A stretch of 64,000 nt of DNA from Chromohalobacter sarecensis (GCF_023061135.1 NZ_JAKGAN010000010.1:1-64000), one strand, 5' to 3'. Shown: positions 1-10,435, counted from the stretch's first letter. Program-made: numbers and translations. Notes: generated from the sequence alone by a model not told the origin.

Positions 1-12
1 CATTTATTTCAG

Positions 13-43
13 AACCCCCGCTTCGAATGAAGCGGGGGTTTTG
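13..43 (+). terminator. Rho-independent terminator of an upstream gene
   Basis: A perfect 12-bp stem (13-24 with 29-40) closes a GAAT loop and is followed by a short T run. It lies before birA and must end transcription of something left of the window. No coding sequence is visible in 1-207 apart from this hairpin. Confidence 0.85.
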
Positions 44-207
44 TCGTTTATACAGCCTTAAAAAGCAGCAAGTTAGAAGGCCTCCGGCGCACTCGGTGGC
101 TAAACTTGTTTCCTGACAAAGTAATTTATTGCGCTTTGGTCGGCTATGCTCCCCCGACGGAGCGCATTTCGATAGAATGGCTTTTTTTCCCGACGGGGAT
201 GATCTGA

Positions 208-1188
208 ATGACGATTGGTGATCTGATCCGTTTGCTGAGCGACGGTGAGTATCACTCTGGCGAACAATTGGGCGAGCAACTGGGCGTTTCGCGCACGGCG
301 GTCTGGAAGCAGCTCAAAAAGCTGGAGAAAATGGGGTTGCAGCTGGAAGCGGTAAAGGGTCAAGGGTATCGCTTGGCCGCACCGCTGGATCTGCTGTCCG
401 GGCCGGCTATCATCGAGCGTCTGCCAGCGGAGCCACGTCATCATTTGACCCGCCTTTTCGTTGAAGACGCGCTGCCTTCGACCAATACTTTTTTGCGTGA
501 GCGCTTTCAGCAGGGCGCTGGGCATGCTGAGGTATGCTTGGCGGAGAGTCAGGGTGCCGGGCGTGGCCGGCGTGGTCGTCATTGGATCTGCCCCTGGGGA
601 AGTGGCCTGCTGTTCTCGCTGGGATGGCGTTTCGATGAAGGCGCGTCGGCGCTGGAAGGCTTGAGTCTGGCCGTGGGCGTGGTGCTAGCCGAAGTGCTGG
701 AGCATCTCTCCGTGCCTGTGGTGCTTAAATGGCCCAATGACGTGTTGTTGCAGCGAGAAAGCGGCACGGCAAAGTTGGCCGGCATCCTTCTGGAGATGAG
801 TGGTGATGTCGCTGGACCCTGTGAGGTCGTCATTGGGATTGGTCTCAATGTCGCCTTGCCCGCCGCCGCACGAGATGATGTGGATCAACCCGTGGCTGCC
901 CTGAATGACGTGAGATCTGATATCACGCGTAATGCACTGTCTGCATCATTGGTGGAAGCTTTGCTGGGAATGCTGCCCCGTTTCGAACAGCATGGCTTCG
1001 AGCCATGGCGTGACGCCTGGAATCGGCGCAATGCCTATGCCGGGCTCAAGGTAGATGTCGCGCAGGGTGAGCGTACCTATGCGGCTGTTGCCAAGGGCGT
1101 GGATGCCGCTGGGAACTTGCAAGTCGATGTGAATGGGGAAGTCCGGCTGTTGGCCGGTGGTGAAATCAGCTTGCGCGCGCGCTCATGA
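208..1188 (+). CDS. birA: BirA: biotin-protein ligase / biotin operon repressor
   Basis: Cytoplasmic enzyme that activates biotin as biotinyl-AMP and transfers it to the biotin carrier of acetyl-CoA carboxylase. The 326-residue protein has an N-terminal winged HTH (about 1-65, with VSRTAVWKQLKKLEK), so it is the bifunctional type that can also repress biotin genes. The catalytic domain shows the GRGRRGR biotinyl-AMP loop near residue 120 and the KWPNDVLL signature near 175. A small C-terminal beta domain ends in GEISLRARS. The start is an ATG behind a GGGG-type ribosome site. The stop overlaps the coaX start by 4 bp, so the two cofactor genes are probably co-transcribed, as in many Pseudomonas relatives. 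Confidence 0.96.
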   Translation: MTIGDLIRLLSDGEYHSGEQLGEQLGVSRTAVWKQLKKLEKMGLQLEAVKGQGYRLAAPLDLLSGPAIIERLPAEPRHHLTRLFVEDALPSTNTFLRERFQQGAGHAEVCLAESQGAGRGRRGRHWICPWGSGLLFSLGWRFDEGASALEGLSLAVGVVLAEVLEHLSVPVVLKWPNDVLLQRESGTAKLAGILLEMSGDVAGPCEVVIGIGLNVALPAAARDDVDQPVAALNDVRSDITRNALSASLVEALLGMLPRFEQHGFEPWRDAWNRRNAYAGLKVDVAQGERTYAAVAKGVDAAGNLQVDVNGEVRLLAGGEISLRARS

Positions 1189-2024
1189 TTTTGGATCTCG
1201 ATATCGGCAATACCTTGTCGAAGTGGCGCCTGAAAGATGTTGCGAGCAGTGAGATTCGCTCTCGCGGGGCTGTCTGGACACGAGAAGAGTGGCGCCCAGG
1301 CGCCGACATACCAGATCTCGATGTTGTAGAGGCTGTGCGTATCTCGAGCGTCGCGCGAGAATCCGTATTGCACGATACCGTGACGCTACTGCGACGCCAG
1401 GTCGGTGTGGTGCATGTGGCGCGTTCTACGCCCGAAGCGCTTGGTGTCAGCTGTGGTTACGATGAGCCCGGGCGTCTTGGCGTTGATCGCTGGATGGGGG
1501 TGCTTGCGGGCTATCAGTTGACCGGGGGCTGCTGCAGTGTCGATTGTGGCAGCGCCATCACCATGGATTTTGTGCTGCCCGGTGGACGCCATCTTGGAGG
1601 GTATATCATTCCTGGGCTGCGCTTGATGAAGGAAAGCCTCAAGCTGGGGACGCGTAATGTGGCCATTGACCCTGACAGTGAAGCAGATGAGCTACTGGCG
1701 CCGGGACGCAATACGGTCGAGGCAGTCAATCACGGCATCTACATGTCGGCGGTGAGCGCTGTTAATCGTATCTATAGCGAAGTGTGCGATCGGGAAGGCA
1801 TTGCGCTACCTCTGCTCCTGACGGGAGGTGATGCCCGTGTAGTATCACGAGGACTGCGTATCCCGCATGCAGTATGGCCCGATATGGTTTATGCCGGGCT
1901 TGAAACATGCTATCCGTTGACGGCGGCGGAGCGCGCCGGGCGACTAGCGGGGGCGCCGTTGCCACCCCCTGTTCCTCCCCTGGAAAAAGTCCGGGCCGGA
2001 CTTGCATTCTCAATGCTGCTTTGA
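1185..2024 (+). CDS. coaX: CoaX: type III pantothenate kinase
   Basis: Phosphorylates pantothenate, the first step of coenzyme A synthesis. It shows the ASKHA-fold signatures of type III kinases: DIGNT at the N-terminus, GVDRW near residue 105, DCGSAITMDF near 125 and GGYIIPGLRLM near 140. It starts inside the birA stop (ATGA overlap). At 279 residues it is longer than the usual 240-260. The extra length is a proline-rich C-terminal tail of about 40 residues after the last recognisable kinase segment. No coaA-type kinase is seen in the window. Confidence 0.93.
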   Translation: MILDLDIGNTLSKWRLKDVASSEIRSRGAVWTREEWRPGADIPDLDVVEAVRISSVARESVLHDTVTLLRRQVGVVHVARSTPEALGVSCGYDEPGRLGVDRWMGVLAGYQLTGGCCSVDCGSAITMDFVLPGGRHLGGYIIPGLRLMKESLKLGTRNVAIDPDSEADELLAPGRNTVEAVNHGIYMSAVSAVNRIYSEVCDREGIALPLLLTGGDARVVSRGLRIPHAVWPDMVYAGLETCYPLTAAERAGRLAGAPLPPPVPPLEKVRAGLAFSMLL

Positions 2025-2088
2025 CACAATGCGGCGCGTTTCGAGTCGACGGGCTCATGGCGAGAGAAAAGCATTGTAAATTAAGTGC

Positions 2089-2116
2089 TTGACACACTTC
2101 TCAAAAGCCGTAGAAT
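2089..2116 (+). promoter_or_regulatory. Sigma70 promoter of the tRNA-Tyr-Gly-Thr cluster
   Basis: TTGACA (2089-2094), a 16-bp spacer and TAGAAT (2111-2116), then a C/G-rich stretch directly before tRNA-Tyr at 2130. The GC-rich discriminator fits stringently controlled stable-RNA promoters; that part is inference. No terminator separates coaX from this promoter, only a weak ACAATGC/GCATTGT inverted repeat (2026-2032 and 2071-2077). Confidence 0.8.
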
Positions 2117-2129
2117 TCGTCGCCACGTT

Positions 2130-2213
<84 letters not shown>

Positions 2214-2263
2214 GATTAGATGCTTGACCGCAAGCCCGTAGGGTGTAAGCGACAAGTGGGTAA

Positions 2264-2337
<74 letters not shown>

Positions 2338-2343
2338 AGTTAA

Positions 2344-2418
2344 GCTCATGTAGCTCAGGGGTAGAGCACACCCTTGGTAAGGGTGAGGTCGACGGTTCAA
2401 ATCCGTCCATGAGCTCCA
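2344..2418 (+). tRNA. tRNA-Thr (GGT)
   Basis: 75-nt tRNA with encoded CCA. Acceptor stem GCTCATG pairs with CATGAGC, discriminator T. The anticodon loop TTGGTAA gives GGT at 2376-2378. Only 6 nt separate it from tRNA-Gly. Confidence 0.97.
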
Positions 2419-2424
2419 TTATTG

Positions 2425-2450
2425 GGCGAGGCACGCTCCTCGCCTTGTGT
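2425..2450 (+). terminator. Possible weak terminator after tRNA-Thr
   Basis: Stem GGCGAGG/CCTCGCC (2425-2431 with 2438-2444) with a 6-nt loop and a poor T tail (TTGTGT). It sits where tufB would normally begin and may end the tRNA transcript. Confidence 0.45.
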
Positions 2451-2464
2451 GCGATACAATTGGG

Positions 2465-2493
2465 TTGCCTTCCTGGTTGTAGTTAGCTAACAT
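2465..2493 (+). promoter_or_regulatory. Possible promoter for tRNA-Trp-secE-nusG
   Basis: TTGCCT (2465-2470), 17-bp spacer, TAACAT (2488-2493). It is placed correctly to start a transcript about 45 nt before tRNA-Trp. The match is moderate only. Confidence 0.35.
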
Positions 2494-2544
2494 GGCGCGC
2501 GCTGTGGCAAAAGCCTACCAGTAAAGCGTCAGGTTGCAGAGTAT

Positions 2545-2620
<76 letters not shown>

Positions 2621-2691
2621 GCCTTCCTCAGTGCTGGTTCTTCCTTTATTTTTCTTGTTACGCTTGCCGCGCCTTTAGGAGTTCCTTTTCC

Positions 2692-3060
2692 ATGAAACAA
2701 AGCGCCGAGGTGCAAGGGTCGCGTTTCGATGCCGCCAGATGGGCGGTCGTCGTCGTTCTTGTCGTTCTGGCGGTGGCAGGCAATGCTTATTTTGCCGATC
2801 AAGCGCTGCTGTATCGCGCTCTGGGCGTCGTCGTGCTTGGCGTCGCCGCTGCGGCGGTGGCCTTGACCACGACCAAGGGGCGTGAGTTGGCTGAGCTGGC
2901 TCGCGGATCGCGTAAAGAAATTCAGCGGGTGGTGTGGCCGACGCGCCCCGAGACAATTCAGACCACTGCGATCGTCTTGGTAGCCGTGGTATTGGTCGGC
3001 ATCCTGCTGTGGCTGATCGATACGCTTCTCGGCTGGGCCATGTCCGGCATCATAGGTTAG
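2692..3060 (+). CDS. secE: SecE: Sec translocon subunit
   Basis: Inner-membrane subunit that clamps SecY in the SecYEG protein-conducting channel. The 122-residue protein has two N-terminal hydrophobic segments (about 17-35 and 40-58) and a third near the C-terminus, the three-helix form seen in E. coli. The conserved amphipathic region reads [17 protein letters not shown]. The ATG at 2692 is chosen because AGGAG (2677-2681) lies 10 nt upstream; the frame stays open further upstream but there runs through tRNA-Trp. nusG follows after 8 nt. Confidence 0.96.
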   Translation: MKQSAEVQGSRFDAARWAVVVVLVVLAVAGNAYFADQALLYRALGVVVLGVAAAAVALTTTKGRELAELARGSRKEIQRVVWPTRPETIQTTAIVLVAVVLVGILLWLIDTLLGWAMSGIIG

Positions 3061-3068
3061 GAGTTTTC

Positions 3069-3602
3069 ATGTCCAAGCGTTGGTACGTCGTCCACGCCTA
3101 TTCCGGTTTCGAAAAGCATGTGATGCGCTCTCTCCATGAGCGCGTCAAGATGTATGGCATGGAAGACCAGTTTGGCGAAATTCTGGTGCCGACCGAAGAA
3201 GTCGTCGAGATGCGTGACGGCAAGCGTCGCAAGAGTGAGCGCAAGTTCTATCCCGGCTACGTGCTGGTCGAGATGGAAATGACCGACGCCACCTGGCATT
3301 TGGTGAATGAGACGCCACGTGTCATGGGGTTCATTGGCGGTACACCGGAAAAGCCAGCGCCAATTACGCAAAAAGAAGCTGATGGCATCTTGCGTCGCGT
3401 GCAGGACGGTACAGATAAGCCGCGTCCCAAAACGCTCTTCGACCCGGGCGAAACCGTGCGTGTCGTGGATGGCCCTTTTGCCGATTTCAACGGCGTAGTG
3501 GAAGAGGTCAACTACGAGAAGAGCCGCTTGCATGTCAGCGTGCTGATCTTCGGGCGCTCAACGCCGGTCGAACTCGAGTTCGCCCAGGTCGAAAAAGACT
3601 GA
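3069..3602 (+). CDS. nusG: NusG: transcription elongation/antitermination factor
   Basis: Binds RNA polymerase, promotes processive elongation and links it to Rho or to the ribosome. The 177 residues comprise an NGN domain (about 1-115, starting [15 protein letters not shown]) and a C-terminal KOW domain (about 125-177, with [14 protein letters not shown]). The ATG at 3069 gives the family length, and its ribosome site AGGAG overlaps the secE stop, so translation is probably coupled. The upstream in-frame extension would run inside secE and is not used. Confidence 0.97.
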   Translation: MSKRWYVVHAYSGFEKHVMRSLHERVKMYGMEDQFGEILVPTEEVVEMRDGKRRKSERKFYPGYVLVEMEMTDATWHLVNETPRVMGFIGGTPEKPAPITQKEADGILRRVQDGTDKPRPKTLFDPGETVRVVDGPFADFNGVVEEVNYEKSRLHVSVLIFGRSTPVELEFAQVEKD

Positions 3603-3605
3603 ATA

Positions 3606-3705
3606 CAAGGTGCCGGCTCGTTAGTGGCCGGTGCATGTCGTAGAGACCTTCGGGTCTTGCTGAAACGGGGAGCCGCAAGGCGCTAGCACCCAACTGGAGT
3701 CCAAT
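3606..3705 (+). promoter_or_regulatory. rplK leader with a possible L1 operator
   Basis: The 103-nt spacer before rplK contains a GACC-TTCG-GGTC tetraloop hairpin near 3647-3658 and GC-rich paired segments. In other bacteria L1 represses its own operon by binding a 23S-like structure in this leader. I see structure at the right place but cannot confirm the L1 motif. Confidence 0.35.
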
Positions 3706-4137
3706 ATGGCGAAAAAAGTACAGGCCTATATCAAGCTGCAGGTCGCAGCGGGTAAGGCCAATCCGAGTCCCCCCGTGGGCCCCGCGCTGGGTCAGCACGG
3801 CGTCAATATCATGGAGTTCTGCAAGACGTTTAACGCTGAGACTCAGGATATTGAGCCGGGCCTTCCGACGCCGGTCGTAATCACGGTCTATTCTGACCGC
3901 AGCTTCACGTTCATCACCAAGACGCCGCCCGCCGCAGTGTTGTTGAAGAAAGCAGCGGGAATCAAGTCAGGCTCTGGCGTGCCGAACAAGACCAAGGTCG
4001 GCACCGTGACGCGTGAGCAGTTGGAAGAAATTGCCAAGACCAAGGAGCCCGATTTGACGGCTTCCGACCTTGATGCGGCTGTGCGCACCATCGCAGGCAG
4101 TGCCCGTAGCATGGGCCTCAACGTGGAGGGTCTCTGA
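3706..4137 (+). CDS. rplK: Ribosomal protein L11
   Basis: 50S stalk-base protein that binds the GTPase-centre RNA and takes part in the RelA stringent response. Its 143 residues match the family length. The N-terminal domain shows [20 protein letters not shown] with the flexible proline segment, and the C-terminal RNA-binding domain ends [12 protein letters not shown]. The 2-bp gap to rplA implies translational coupling. Confidence 0.98.
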   Translation: MAKKVQAYIKLQVAAGKANPSPPVGPALGQHGVNIMEFCKTFNAETQDIEPGLPTPVVITVYSDRSFTFITKTPPAAVLLKKAAGIKSGSGVPNKTKVGTVTREQLEEIAKTKEPDLTASDLDAAVRTIAGSARSMGLNVEGL

Positions 4138-4139
4138 TC

Positions 4140-4832
4140 ATGGCCAAGCTTACCAAGCGCGCTCAGATGCTCCAGGAAAAGGTCGATAATTCCAAGGTCT
4201 ACACTTTGGAAGATGCTGTCGCCCTGTTGTCCGAAGTGTCTGCGGTCAAGTTCAAGGAATCCGTCGAAGTTTCGATCAATCTCGGCGTCGACCCGCGTAA
4301 ATCCGACCAAGTAGTGCGTGGCGCTACCGTCATGCCTAACGGTACGGGCAAAACCGCTCGTGTTGCTGTCTTTGCGCAAGGCGCTGCTGCCGATGCCGCA
4401 AAAGAGGCCGGTGCCGATATCGTGGGGATGGACGAGCTGGCAGCCGACGTCAAGAAAGGCAACATGGATTTCGATGTGGTAGTCGCCGCACCGGACGCCA
4501 TGCGTGTCGTTGGGCAATTGGGCCAGATCCTCGGTCCGCGTGGACTGATGCCTAACCCCAAGGTCGGCACCGTAACGCCGGACGTCGCCACTGCCGTGAA
4601 GAACGCGAAAGCAGGCCAGGTTCGTTTCCGTACCGACAAGAACGGCATCATTCATGCCGCCATCGGTAAGGTGGATTTCGACGCCAATGCTATCAAGGGC
4701 AACCTCGATGCATTGATCGGTGACCTCAAGCGTCTCAAGCCGAGTACGTCCAAGGGCATCTACTTCAAGAAAATCACCCTGTCCACTACCATGGGGCCAG
4801 GGTTGACCGTGGATCACACGCCGTTCGTGTGA
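4140..4832 (+). CDS. rplA: Ribosomal protein L1
   Basis: Large-subunit protein of the L1 stalk, which moves with tRNA during E-site release. In gammaproteobacteria it is also the translational repressor of the rplKA pair. The 230 residues include [14 protein letters not shown] near 65 and [16 protein letters not shown] near 130, both family signatures. It is followed by a long leader before rplJ rather than by a terminator. Confidence 0.98.
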   Translation: MAKLTKRAQMLQEKVDNSKVYTLEDAVALLSEVSAVKFKESVEVSINLGVDPRKSDQVVRGATVMPNGTGKTARVAVFAQGAAADAAKEAGADIVGMDELAADVKKGNMDFDVVVAAPDAMRVVGQLGQILGPRGLMPNPKVGTVTPDVATAVKNAKAGQVRFRTDKNGIIHAAIGKVDFDANAIKGNLDALIGDLKRLKPSTSKGIYFKKITLSTTMGPGLTVDHTPFV

Positions 4833-4849
4833 GTCGCGGGAAAAGGCAG

Positions 4850-5085
4850 TAACTTTGCGGTCCCCGTACACGGCGTCTAGACGTGGCGGCGGGGCACCGT
4901 CAAAGACCGCAGGTGCCGGGCTTCTTCGATGAGCGCGGCTTAATGGGCCTCAAAAGCCGCCTGCGCAGATGGTGTAGCCGCCAGTCTTCTGGTGAGCACC
5001 ATCACCCAGGCCTCCTCTCGCGACAAGCGAAGATGGGGGAGATGGTAACCACTGGAACGCCTTCACAGGCGTCCGGTACGAAGGA
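4850..5085 (+). promoter_or_regulatory. L10 leader: autoregulatory mRNA structure before rplJ
   Basis: The 262-nt spacer between rplA and rplJ is unusually long and rich in inverted repeats. It contains CCTGCGCAGATGGTGTAG (about 4959-4976), close to the conserved core of known L10 leaders. In E. coli the L10-(L12)4 complex binds this leader and represses rplJL translation. The assignment rests on position plus the core motif; I did not fold it. Confidence 0.7.
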
Positions 5086-5094
5086 GTGATCACT

Positions 5095-5598
5095 GTGCCA
5101 TTAGCACTCGAAGGCAAGAAAGCGATCGTTGCCGAGGTCAGTGAAGCCGCACAAGATGCGCTCTCCGTCGTCGTTGCCGATTCTCGCGGTGTGGCGGTAA
5201 GCGCCATGACCGAACTGCGTAAGCAGGCCCGCGAGAATGGTGTGCAGATTCGTGTTGTGCGCAACACGCTGGCACGCCGCGCCCTCGAAGGTACTCCTTG
5301 GGAGTGCCTCAACGAGACGTTCTCGGGTCCGACCATGTTGGCCTTTTCCTATGAGCATCCGGGCGCTGCCGCTCGCCTGTTCAAGGAGTTTGCCAAGAAT
5401 GAGAAAGATTTCGAGATCAAGGCGCTGGCATACGAAGGCGAGTTCATCCCGGCTTCCGATCTTGATCGCCTGGCGACGCTGCCGACACATGATGAAGCCA
5501 TCGCCAAGCTGATGTCCGTCATGAAGGAAGCATCGGCTGGCAAGCTGGTTCGTACACTCGCTGCGTTGCGTGACCAGAAGCAGGAAGAGGCCGCCTAA
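5095..5598 (+). CDS. rplJ: Ribosomal protein L10
   Basis: Stalk protein that anchors L7/L12 dimers to the 50S subunit. I use the GTG at 5095 because AAGGAG (5081-5086) lies 8 nt upstream and the product ([16 protein letters not shown]) then aligns with the E. coli start, giving 167 residues. The in-frame GTG at 5086 overlaps the ribosome site and is unlikely. The C-terminal helix that carries L12 is the alanine-rich tail after about residue 130. Confidence 0.96.
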   Translation: MPLALEGKKAIVAEVSEAAQDALSVVVADSRGVAVSAMTELRKQARENGVQIRVVRNTLARRALEGTPWECLNETFSGPTMLAFSYEHPGAAARLFKEFAKNEKDFEIKALAYEGEFIPASDLDRLATLPTHDEAIAKLMSVMKEASAGKLVRTLAALRDQKQEEAA

Positions 5599-5681
5599 GG
5601 GCAGGCTGAACCGCGCTGGCACCAATATTGTATCAATGAGTCCTCATGCTATGAGGCTCCCGCAAAGTTAGGAATTTGACA

Positions 5682-6053
5682 ATGGCACTGACTCAAGAAG
5701 ATATCATCAACGCCGTCGCCGAAATGTCCGTCATGGAAGTGGCTGAGCTGATTTCCGCGATGGAAGAGAAGTTCGGTGTTTCTGCGGCTGCCGCTGTTGT
5801 GGCTGGCCCGGGTGGCGGCGAAAGCGAAGAAGCTGAAGAGCAGACCGAGTTCGACCTGGTGCTGACCGGCGCTGGTGAGAAGAAGGTTAACGTCATCAAG
5901 GTGGTTCGTGAGATTACTGGTCTGGGTCTCAAGGAAGCCAAGGCAGCCGTCGACGGCGCCCCGGCGACCCTCAAAGAAGGCATGTCCAAGGACGATGGCG
6001 AAGAAGCCAAGACCAAGTTGGAAGAAGCTGGCGCATCCGTGGAACTCAAGTAA
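5682..6053 (+). CDS. rplL: Ribosomal protein L7/L12
   Basis: Multicopy acidic stalk protein that recruits translational GTPases. The 123-residue protein has the N-terminal dimerisation helices ([20 protein letters not shown]), an acidic/alanine hinge around residues 38-55 and the C-terminal factor-binding domain ([18 protein letters not shown]). The ATG at 5682 is preferred over the TTG two codons earlier because of the TTAGGAA ribosome site. Confidence 0.97.
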   Translation: MALTQEDIINAVAEMSVMEVAELISAMEEKFGVSAAAAVVAGPGGGESEEAEEQTEFDLVLTGAGEKKVNVIKVVREITGLGLKEAKAAVDGAPATLKEGMSKDDGEEAKTKLEEAGASVELK

Positions 6054-6092
6054 TTCCGGTGACCATGGCTTTACGCGCTGCGTAAGCTTCAT

Positions 6093-6127
6093 GGCTGGCG
6101 GCGGGCTTTCCCGCTGCCGGCCTTTTT
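6093..6127 (+). terminator. rplL-rpoB intercistronic attenuator
   Basis: A 13-bp stem (6093-6105 with 6110-6122, two G-U pairs, CTTT loop) followed by TTTTT. It lies 40 nt after rplL and 154 nt before rpoB. In E. coli a partial terminator at this place lowers rpoBC expression relative to the ribosomal genes, and the same role is inferred here. The rest of 6128-6280 holds no gene. Confidence 0.85.
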
Positions 6128-6280
6128 CTGTTGCTACTAGCCAGAATGTCACATGTCTGACTAGACGAATTCCGACGGCGAGCTCTCGTAAGGGCTTGCC
6201 GTCAGCGCCTGACGGGAAGTCCCTTCAGGCGGCGCCGACCACGCACCGGTCACCCAAGGTGAACAAGCTGGGGAATACAG

Positions 6281-9200
6281 ATGGCTTACTCATACACTGA
6301 GAAAAAACGCATCCGCAAGGATTTCGGCAAACTGCCACAAGTAATGGATGTGCCTTACCTGCTGGCCATTCAGCTTGATTCCTACTACGACTTCCTCCAG
6401 CAGGACCGGGCGCTTGAAGAACGCCTCGACGTCGGCTTGCATGCTGCTTTCAAGTCCGTGTTCCCTATCGAGAGCTTTTCCGGCAATGCCGCTCTCGAGT
6501 ATGTCAGCTACCGCTTTGGCACGTCGGCGTTCGACGTCAAGGAATGCCAGCTGCGTGGCGTGACCTATTCGGCGCCGCTGCGGGTCAAGGTGCGCTTGAT
6601 CATCTACGATAAGGACTCGTCCAACAAGGCGATCAAGGACATTAAAGAGCAGGAAGTCTACATGGGGGAAATCCCCCTGATGACTGAAAACGGTACCTTC
6701 GTTGTCAATGGTACCGAACGTGTCATCGTCTCCCAGCTCCACCGCTCGCCGGGGGTGTTCTTCGATCACGACAAGGGCAAGAGTCACTCGTCCGGTAAGC
6801 TGCTGTACTCCGCGCGTATCATTCCGTATCGCGGCTCCTGGTTGGATTTCGAGTTCGATCCCAAGGACAACGTCTACGTGCGCATCGACCGTCGCCGCAA
6901 GCTGCCGGCCACGGTATTGCTGCGCGCGTTGGGCATGAGTGCCGAGGAGATCCTCGAGACGTTCTTCGATACCAGTACCTTCCATGTCGAGAAGAAGGGT
7001 TTCAGCGTCGAGCTGGTGCCGTCACGGCTGCGCGGTGAAACGGCGACCTTCGATATTCAGGACGGCGAGGGCAACCTCATCGTCGAGGAAGGTCGCCGCA
7101 TTACCCAGAAGCATATTCGCCAGATGGAAAAAGCCGGCCTCGAGCGCCTCGATGTGCCGATGGAATATCTGTTCGGCAAGACGCTGGCCAAGGATCAGGT
7201 CGATCCGAATACCGGTGAGCTGGTGTGCGAGTGCAATACGGAAATTACCCCCGAGCTGCTTGAAACGCTTGGCCAGGCGGGCATCACCACGCTCGAGACG
7301 TTGTACACCAACGATCTCGACGCGGGCTCGTTCGTCTCCGATACGCTGAAGATCGACACGACACGTTCTCAACTCGAGGCGCTGGTCGAGATCTATCGCA
7401 TGATGCGCCCCGGGGAACCGCCGACCAAGGAAGCGGCCGAGACGCTGTTCCACAATTTGTTCTTCACCGAGGATCGCTACGATCTATCGGGTGTCGGTCG
7501 GATGAAGTTCAACCGCCGTCTGCGGCGCGAGGGAGATACCGGCTCGGGGATCCTCGACAATCAGGATATCCTCGACGTCCTTCGGGAGATGATCAATATC
7601 CGCAATGGCTTCGGTGACGTCGATGATATCGACCACCTGGGCAACCGCCGTATTCGTTGCGTCGGTGAAATGGCGGAAAATCAGTTCCGTGTGGGGCTGG
7701 TACGCGTCGAGCGCGCGGTCAAGGAGCGTCTCTCCATGGCGGAGAGCGAAGGCCTGATGCCGCAGGACCTGATCAATGCCAAGCCGGTGGCAGCCGCGGT
7801 GAAGGAGTTCTTCGGTTCTTCGCAGCTGTCCCAGTTCATGGACCAGAACAACCCGCTCTCCGAGGTCACGCACAAGCGCCGTGTTTCCGCGCTGGGGCCG
7901 GGTGGTCTGACCCGCGAGCGTGCCGGCTTCGAAGTGCGCGACGTTCACGCCACGCACTACGGGCGTCTGTGCCCGATCGAGACGCCGGAAGGCCCGAACA
8001 TCGGTCTGATCAACTCGTTGGCGACCTACAGTCATACCAATAGCTACGGCTTCCTGGAAACACCGTATCGCAAGGTGAATGACCGTCAGGTTACCGACGA
8101 TGTCGTGCACCTGTCGGCCATTGAGGAAGGTGACTTCGTCATCGCCCAGGCGTCGGCCACGGTGGACGAAGACGGTAAACTGGTTGACGACCTGGTTCAG
8201 GTCCGCCACCGCGGCGAGACGACCTTCATGGCGCCGGATAAGGTCACGTTGATGGACGTGTCGCCGCGTCAGGTGGTTTCCGTGGCCGCGGCCCTGATTC
8301 CGTTCCTCGAGCATGATGACGCCAACCGTGCCTTGATGGGTTCGAACATGCAGCGTCAGGCCGTGCCGACCCTGCGTGCCGAGAAGCCGCTGGTCGGTAC
8401 GGGCATGGAGCGTTTCGTGGCGCGTGACTCTGGCGTCTGTGCGATTGCACGGCGCGGCGGGGTGATCGACTCGGTCGATGCCAAACGCATCGTGGTACGC
8501 ATCAACGAAGATGAGATCATCGGCGGTGAAGCGGGCGTCGATATCTACAATCTCACCAAGTACCTGCGTTCCAACCAGAACACGTGCATGAACCAGCGCC
8601 CGATCGTGCGCCCTGGCGACACCGTGGCAAGCGGCGATATCCTGGCCGACGGACCTTCCGTCGACATGGGTGATCTGGCACTGGGTCAGAACATGCGCAT
8701 GGCGTTCATGCCGTGGAACGGCTACAACTTCGAGGATTCCATCCTCATCTCGGAGCGTGTGGTCGCAGAGGACCGCTTCACCAGCATCCACATCCAGGAG
8801 CTGACTTGCGTGTCTCGCGACACCAAGCTGGGCGCCGAGGAAATCTCATCGGACATTCCCAATGTCGGTGAAGCGGCGCTCGGTAAGCTCGACGAGGCAG
8901 GTATCGTTTATATCGGTGCCGAGGTCGGCCCCGGCGATATCCTGGTCGGTAAGGTCACACCCAAGGGTGAAACCCAGCTGACGCCTGAAGAGAAGCTGCT
9001 ACGTGCGATCTTTGGCGAGAAGGCGTCCGATGTGAAGGACACCTCGCTGCGTGCGCCGACGGGGATGAAAGGCACGATCATCGACGTGCAGGTCTTCACC
9101 CGCGATGGCGTCGATAAGGATTCGCGCGCCCTATCCATTGAGCAAAGTCAGCTCGATGAGGTGCGCAAGGATCTTCAGGAAACTTATCGCATCGCCGAAG

Positions 9201-10357
9201 AAGCGACCTTCGAGCGCCTCAAGCGCACCTTGCTCGGTCAGCCGGTCAACGGCGGTCCCAAGCTCAAGAAGGGCGACATCCTCGATGAGGCCTATCTTGA
9301 CGAGCTGCCGCGCAGTCAGTGGTTCAAGCTGCGTATGCAGGACGAGGCGCTCAACGAGCTCTTGGCCCAGGCCGATGAGCAGCTGGAAAAACGTCGCAAA
9401 GAGATGGACGAGCGTTTCGAAGACAAGAAGCGTAAGTTGACTCAGGGCGACGACCTGGCACCGGGCGTGCTCAAGATCGTCAAGGTCTACCTCGCCGTGA
9501 AGCGCCGCATCCAGTCCGGCGACAAGATGGCGGGTCGCCATGGTAACAAGGGTGTCATTTCATCGATCATGCCCGTCGAGGACATGCCGTTCGATGACAA
9601 TGGCGAACCGGTCGATGTGGTGCTCAACCCGCTGGGTGTGCCCTCGCGCATGAACGTCGGTCAGGTCCTCGAGACGCACCTGGGCATGGCAGCCTGGGGG
9701 CTCGGGGTGAGGATCAACGAGATGTTGCGCGAGGCACGCCAGCAGCAGCTGACAGAGATTCGCGACTTCTTGGGGCAAGTGTATAACACCGCCGAGACGC
9801 GCCAGGAGGATATCGACTCGCTCAGCGATGACGAAATCATCACCCTGGCGAAGAATCTGCGCACAGGCGTGCCGGTGGCGACGCCGGTCTTCGATGGTGC
9901 CAAGGAGCATGAGATCAAGCATCTCTTGAGTCTGGCCAACCTACCGGATTCCGGTCAGATGACGCTCTACGATGGGCGTACGGGTGAAACTTTTGATCGC
10001 CCCGTGACGGTGGGCTACATGTATATGCTCAAGCTCAACCACCTGGTCGATGACAAGATGCACGCCCGTTCCACCGGTTCGTACTCGCTGGTGACCCAGC
10101 AACCGCTGGGCGGCAAGGCGCAGTTCGGCGGACAACGCTTCGGCGAGATGGAGGTCTGGGCGCTGGAAGCCTATGGCGCGGCCTATACCTTGCAGGAAAT
10201 GCTGACCGTCAAGTCCGACGACGTTGAAGGCCGCACCAAGATGTACAAGAACATCGTCGACGGCGACCACTCGATGCAAGCAGGCATGCCGGAATCCTTC
10301 AACGTATTGGTGAAGGAAATCCGCTCGCTGGGTATTGATATCGAGCTGGAAGGCTGA
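6281..10357 (+). CDS. rpoB: RNA polymerase beta subunit
   Basis: Forms half of the polymerase active-site cleft and the rifampicin pocket. At 1358 residues it matches gammaproteobacterial RpoB. The rifampicin-pocket segment [20 protein letters not shown] (about 513-532) has the sensitive-type residues. [13 protein letters not shown] (about 1080) is the conserved segment near the catalytic centre. The acidic C-terminus ends [13 protein letters not shown]. It is read through from rplL past the attenuator and followed by rpoC after 78 nt. Confidence 0.99.
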   Translation: MAYSYTEKKRIRKDFGKLPQVMDVPYLLAIQLDSYYDFLQQDRALEERLDVGLHAAFKSVFPIESFSGNAALEYVSYRFGTSAFDVKECQLRGVTYSAPLRVKVRLIIYDKDSSNKAIKDIKEQEVYMGEIPLMTENGTFVVNGTERVIVSQLHRSPGVFFDHDKGKSHSSGKLLYSARIIPYRGSWLDFEFDPKDNVYVRIDRRRKLPATVLLRALGMSAEEILETFFDTSTFHVEKKGFSVELVPSRLRGETATFDIQDGEGNLIVEEGRRITQKHIRQMEKAGLERLDVPMEYLFGKTLAKDQVDPNTGELVCECNTEITPELLETLGQAGITTLETLYTNDLDAGSFVSDTLKIDTTRSQLEALVEIYRMMRPGEPPTKEAAETLFHNLFFTEDRYDLSGVGRMKFNRRLRREGDTGSGILDNQDILDVLREMINIRNGFGDVDDIDHLGNRRIRCVGEMAENQFRVGLVRVERAVKERLSMAESEGLMPQDLINAKPVAAAVKEFFGSSQLSQFMDQNNPLSEVTHKRRVSALGPGGLTRERAGFEVRDVHATHYGRLCPIETPEGPNIGLINSLATYSHTNSYGFLETPYRKVNDRQVTDDVVHLSAIEEGDFVIAQASATVDEDGKLVDDLVQVRHRGETTFMAPDKVTLMDVSPRQVVSVAAALIPFLEHDDANRALMGSNMQRQAVPTLRAEKPLVGTGMERFVARDSGVCAIARRGGVIDSVDAKRIVVRINEDEIIGGEAGVDIYNLTKYLRSNQNTCMNQRPIVRPGDTVASGDILADGPSVDMGDLALGQNMRMAFMPWNGYNFEDSILISERVVAEDRFTSIHIQELTCVSRDTKLGAEEISSDIPNVGEAALGKLDEAGIVYIGAEVGPGDILVGKVTPKGETQLTPEEKLLRAIFGEKASDVKDTSLRAPTGMKGTIIDVQVFTRDGVDKDSRALSIEQSQLDEVRKDLQETYRIAEEATFERLKRTLLGQPVNGGPKLKKGDILDEAYLDELPRSQWFKLRMQDEALNELLAQADEQLEKRRKEMDERFEDKKRKLTQGDDLAPGVLKIVKVYLAVKRRIQSGDKMAGRHGNKGVISSIMPVEDMPFDDNGEPVDVVLNPLGVPSRMNVGQVLETHLGMAAWGLGVRINEMLREARQQQLTEIRDFLGQVYNTAETRQEDIDSLSDDEIITLAKNLRTGVPVATPVFDGAKEHEIKHLLSLANLPDSGQMTLYDGRTGETFDRPVTVGYMYMLKLNHLVDDKMHARSTGSYSLVTQQPLGGKAQFGGQRFGEMEVWALEAYGAAYTLQEMLTVKSDDVEGRTKMYKNIVDGDHSMQAGMPESFNVLVKEIRSLGIDIELEG

Positions 10358-10384
10358 GCGTTTCACGCTGACGAATGACGGTCC

Positions 10385-10405
10385 GCGGGGCCCTACAGGC
10401 CCCGC
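10385..10405 (+). other. GC-rich hairpin between rpoB and rpoC
   Basis: Perfect 8-bp stem GCGGGGCC/GGCCCCGC with loop CTACA and no T run, so not a Rho-independent terminator. It may be an RNA processing or stability element inside the rpoBC message, or it may set the spacing for rpoC initiation. Confidence 0.6.
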
Positions 10406-10435
10406 TCATGACAACTCCGCTACGGAGCCGACCCC

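Noticed and set aside
7484..8791. Long open frame on the minus strand inside rpoB, and similar ones inside rpoC (13382-14716), fusA and tufA
   Set aside because: They are antisense shadows of highly conserved GC-rich genes; the products have His/Arg/Asp-rich compositions and no recognisable domain.
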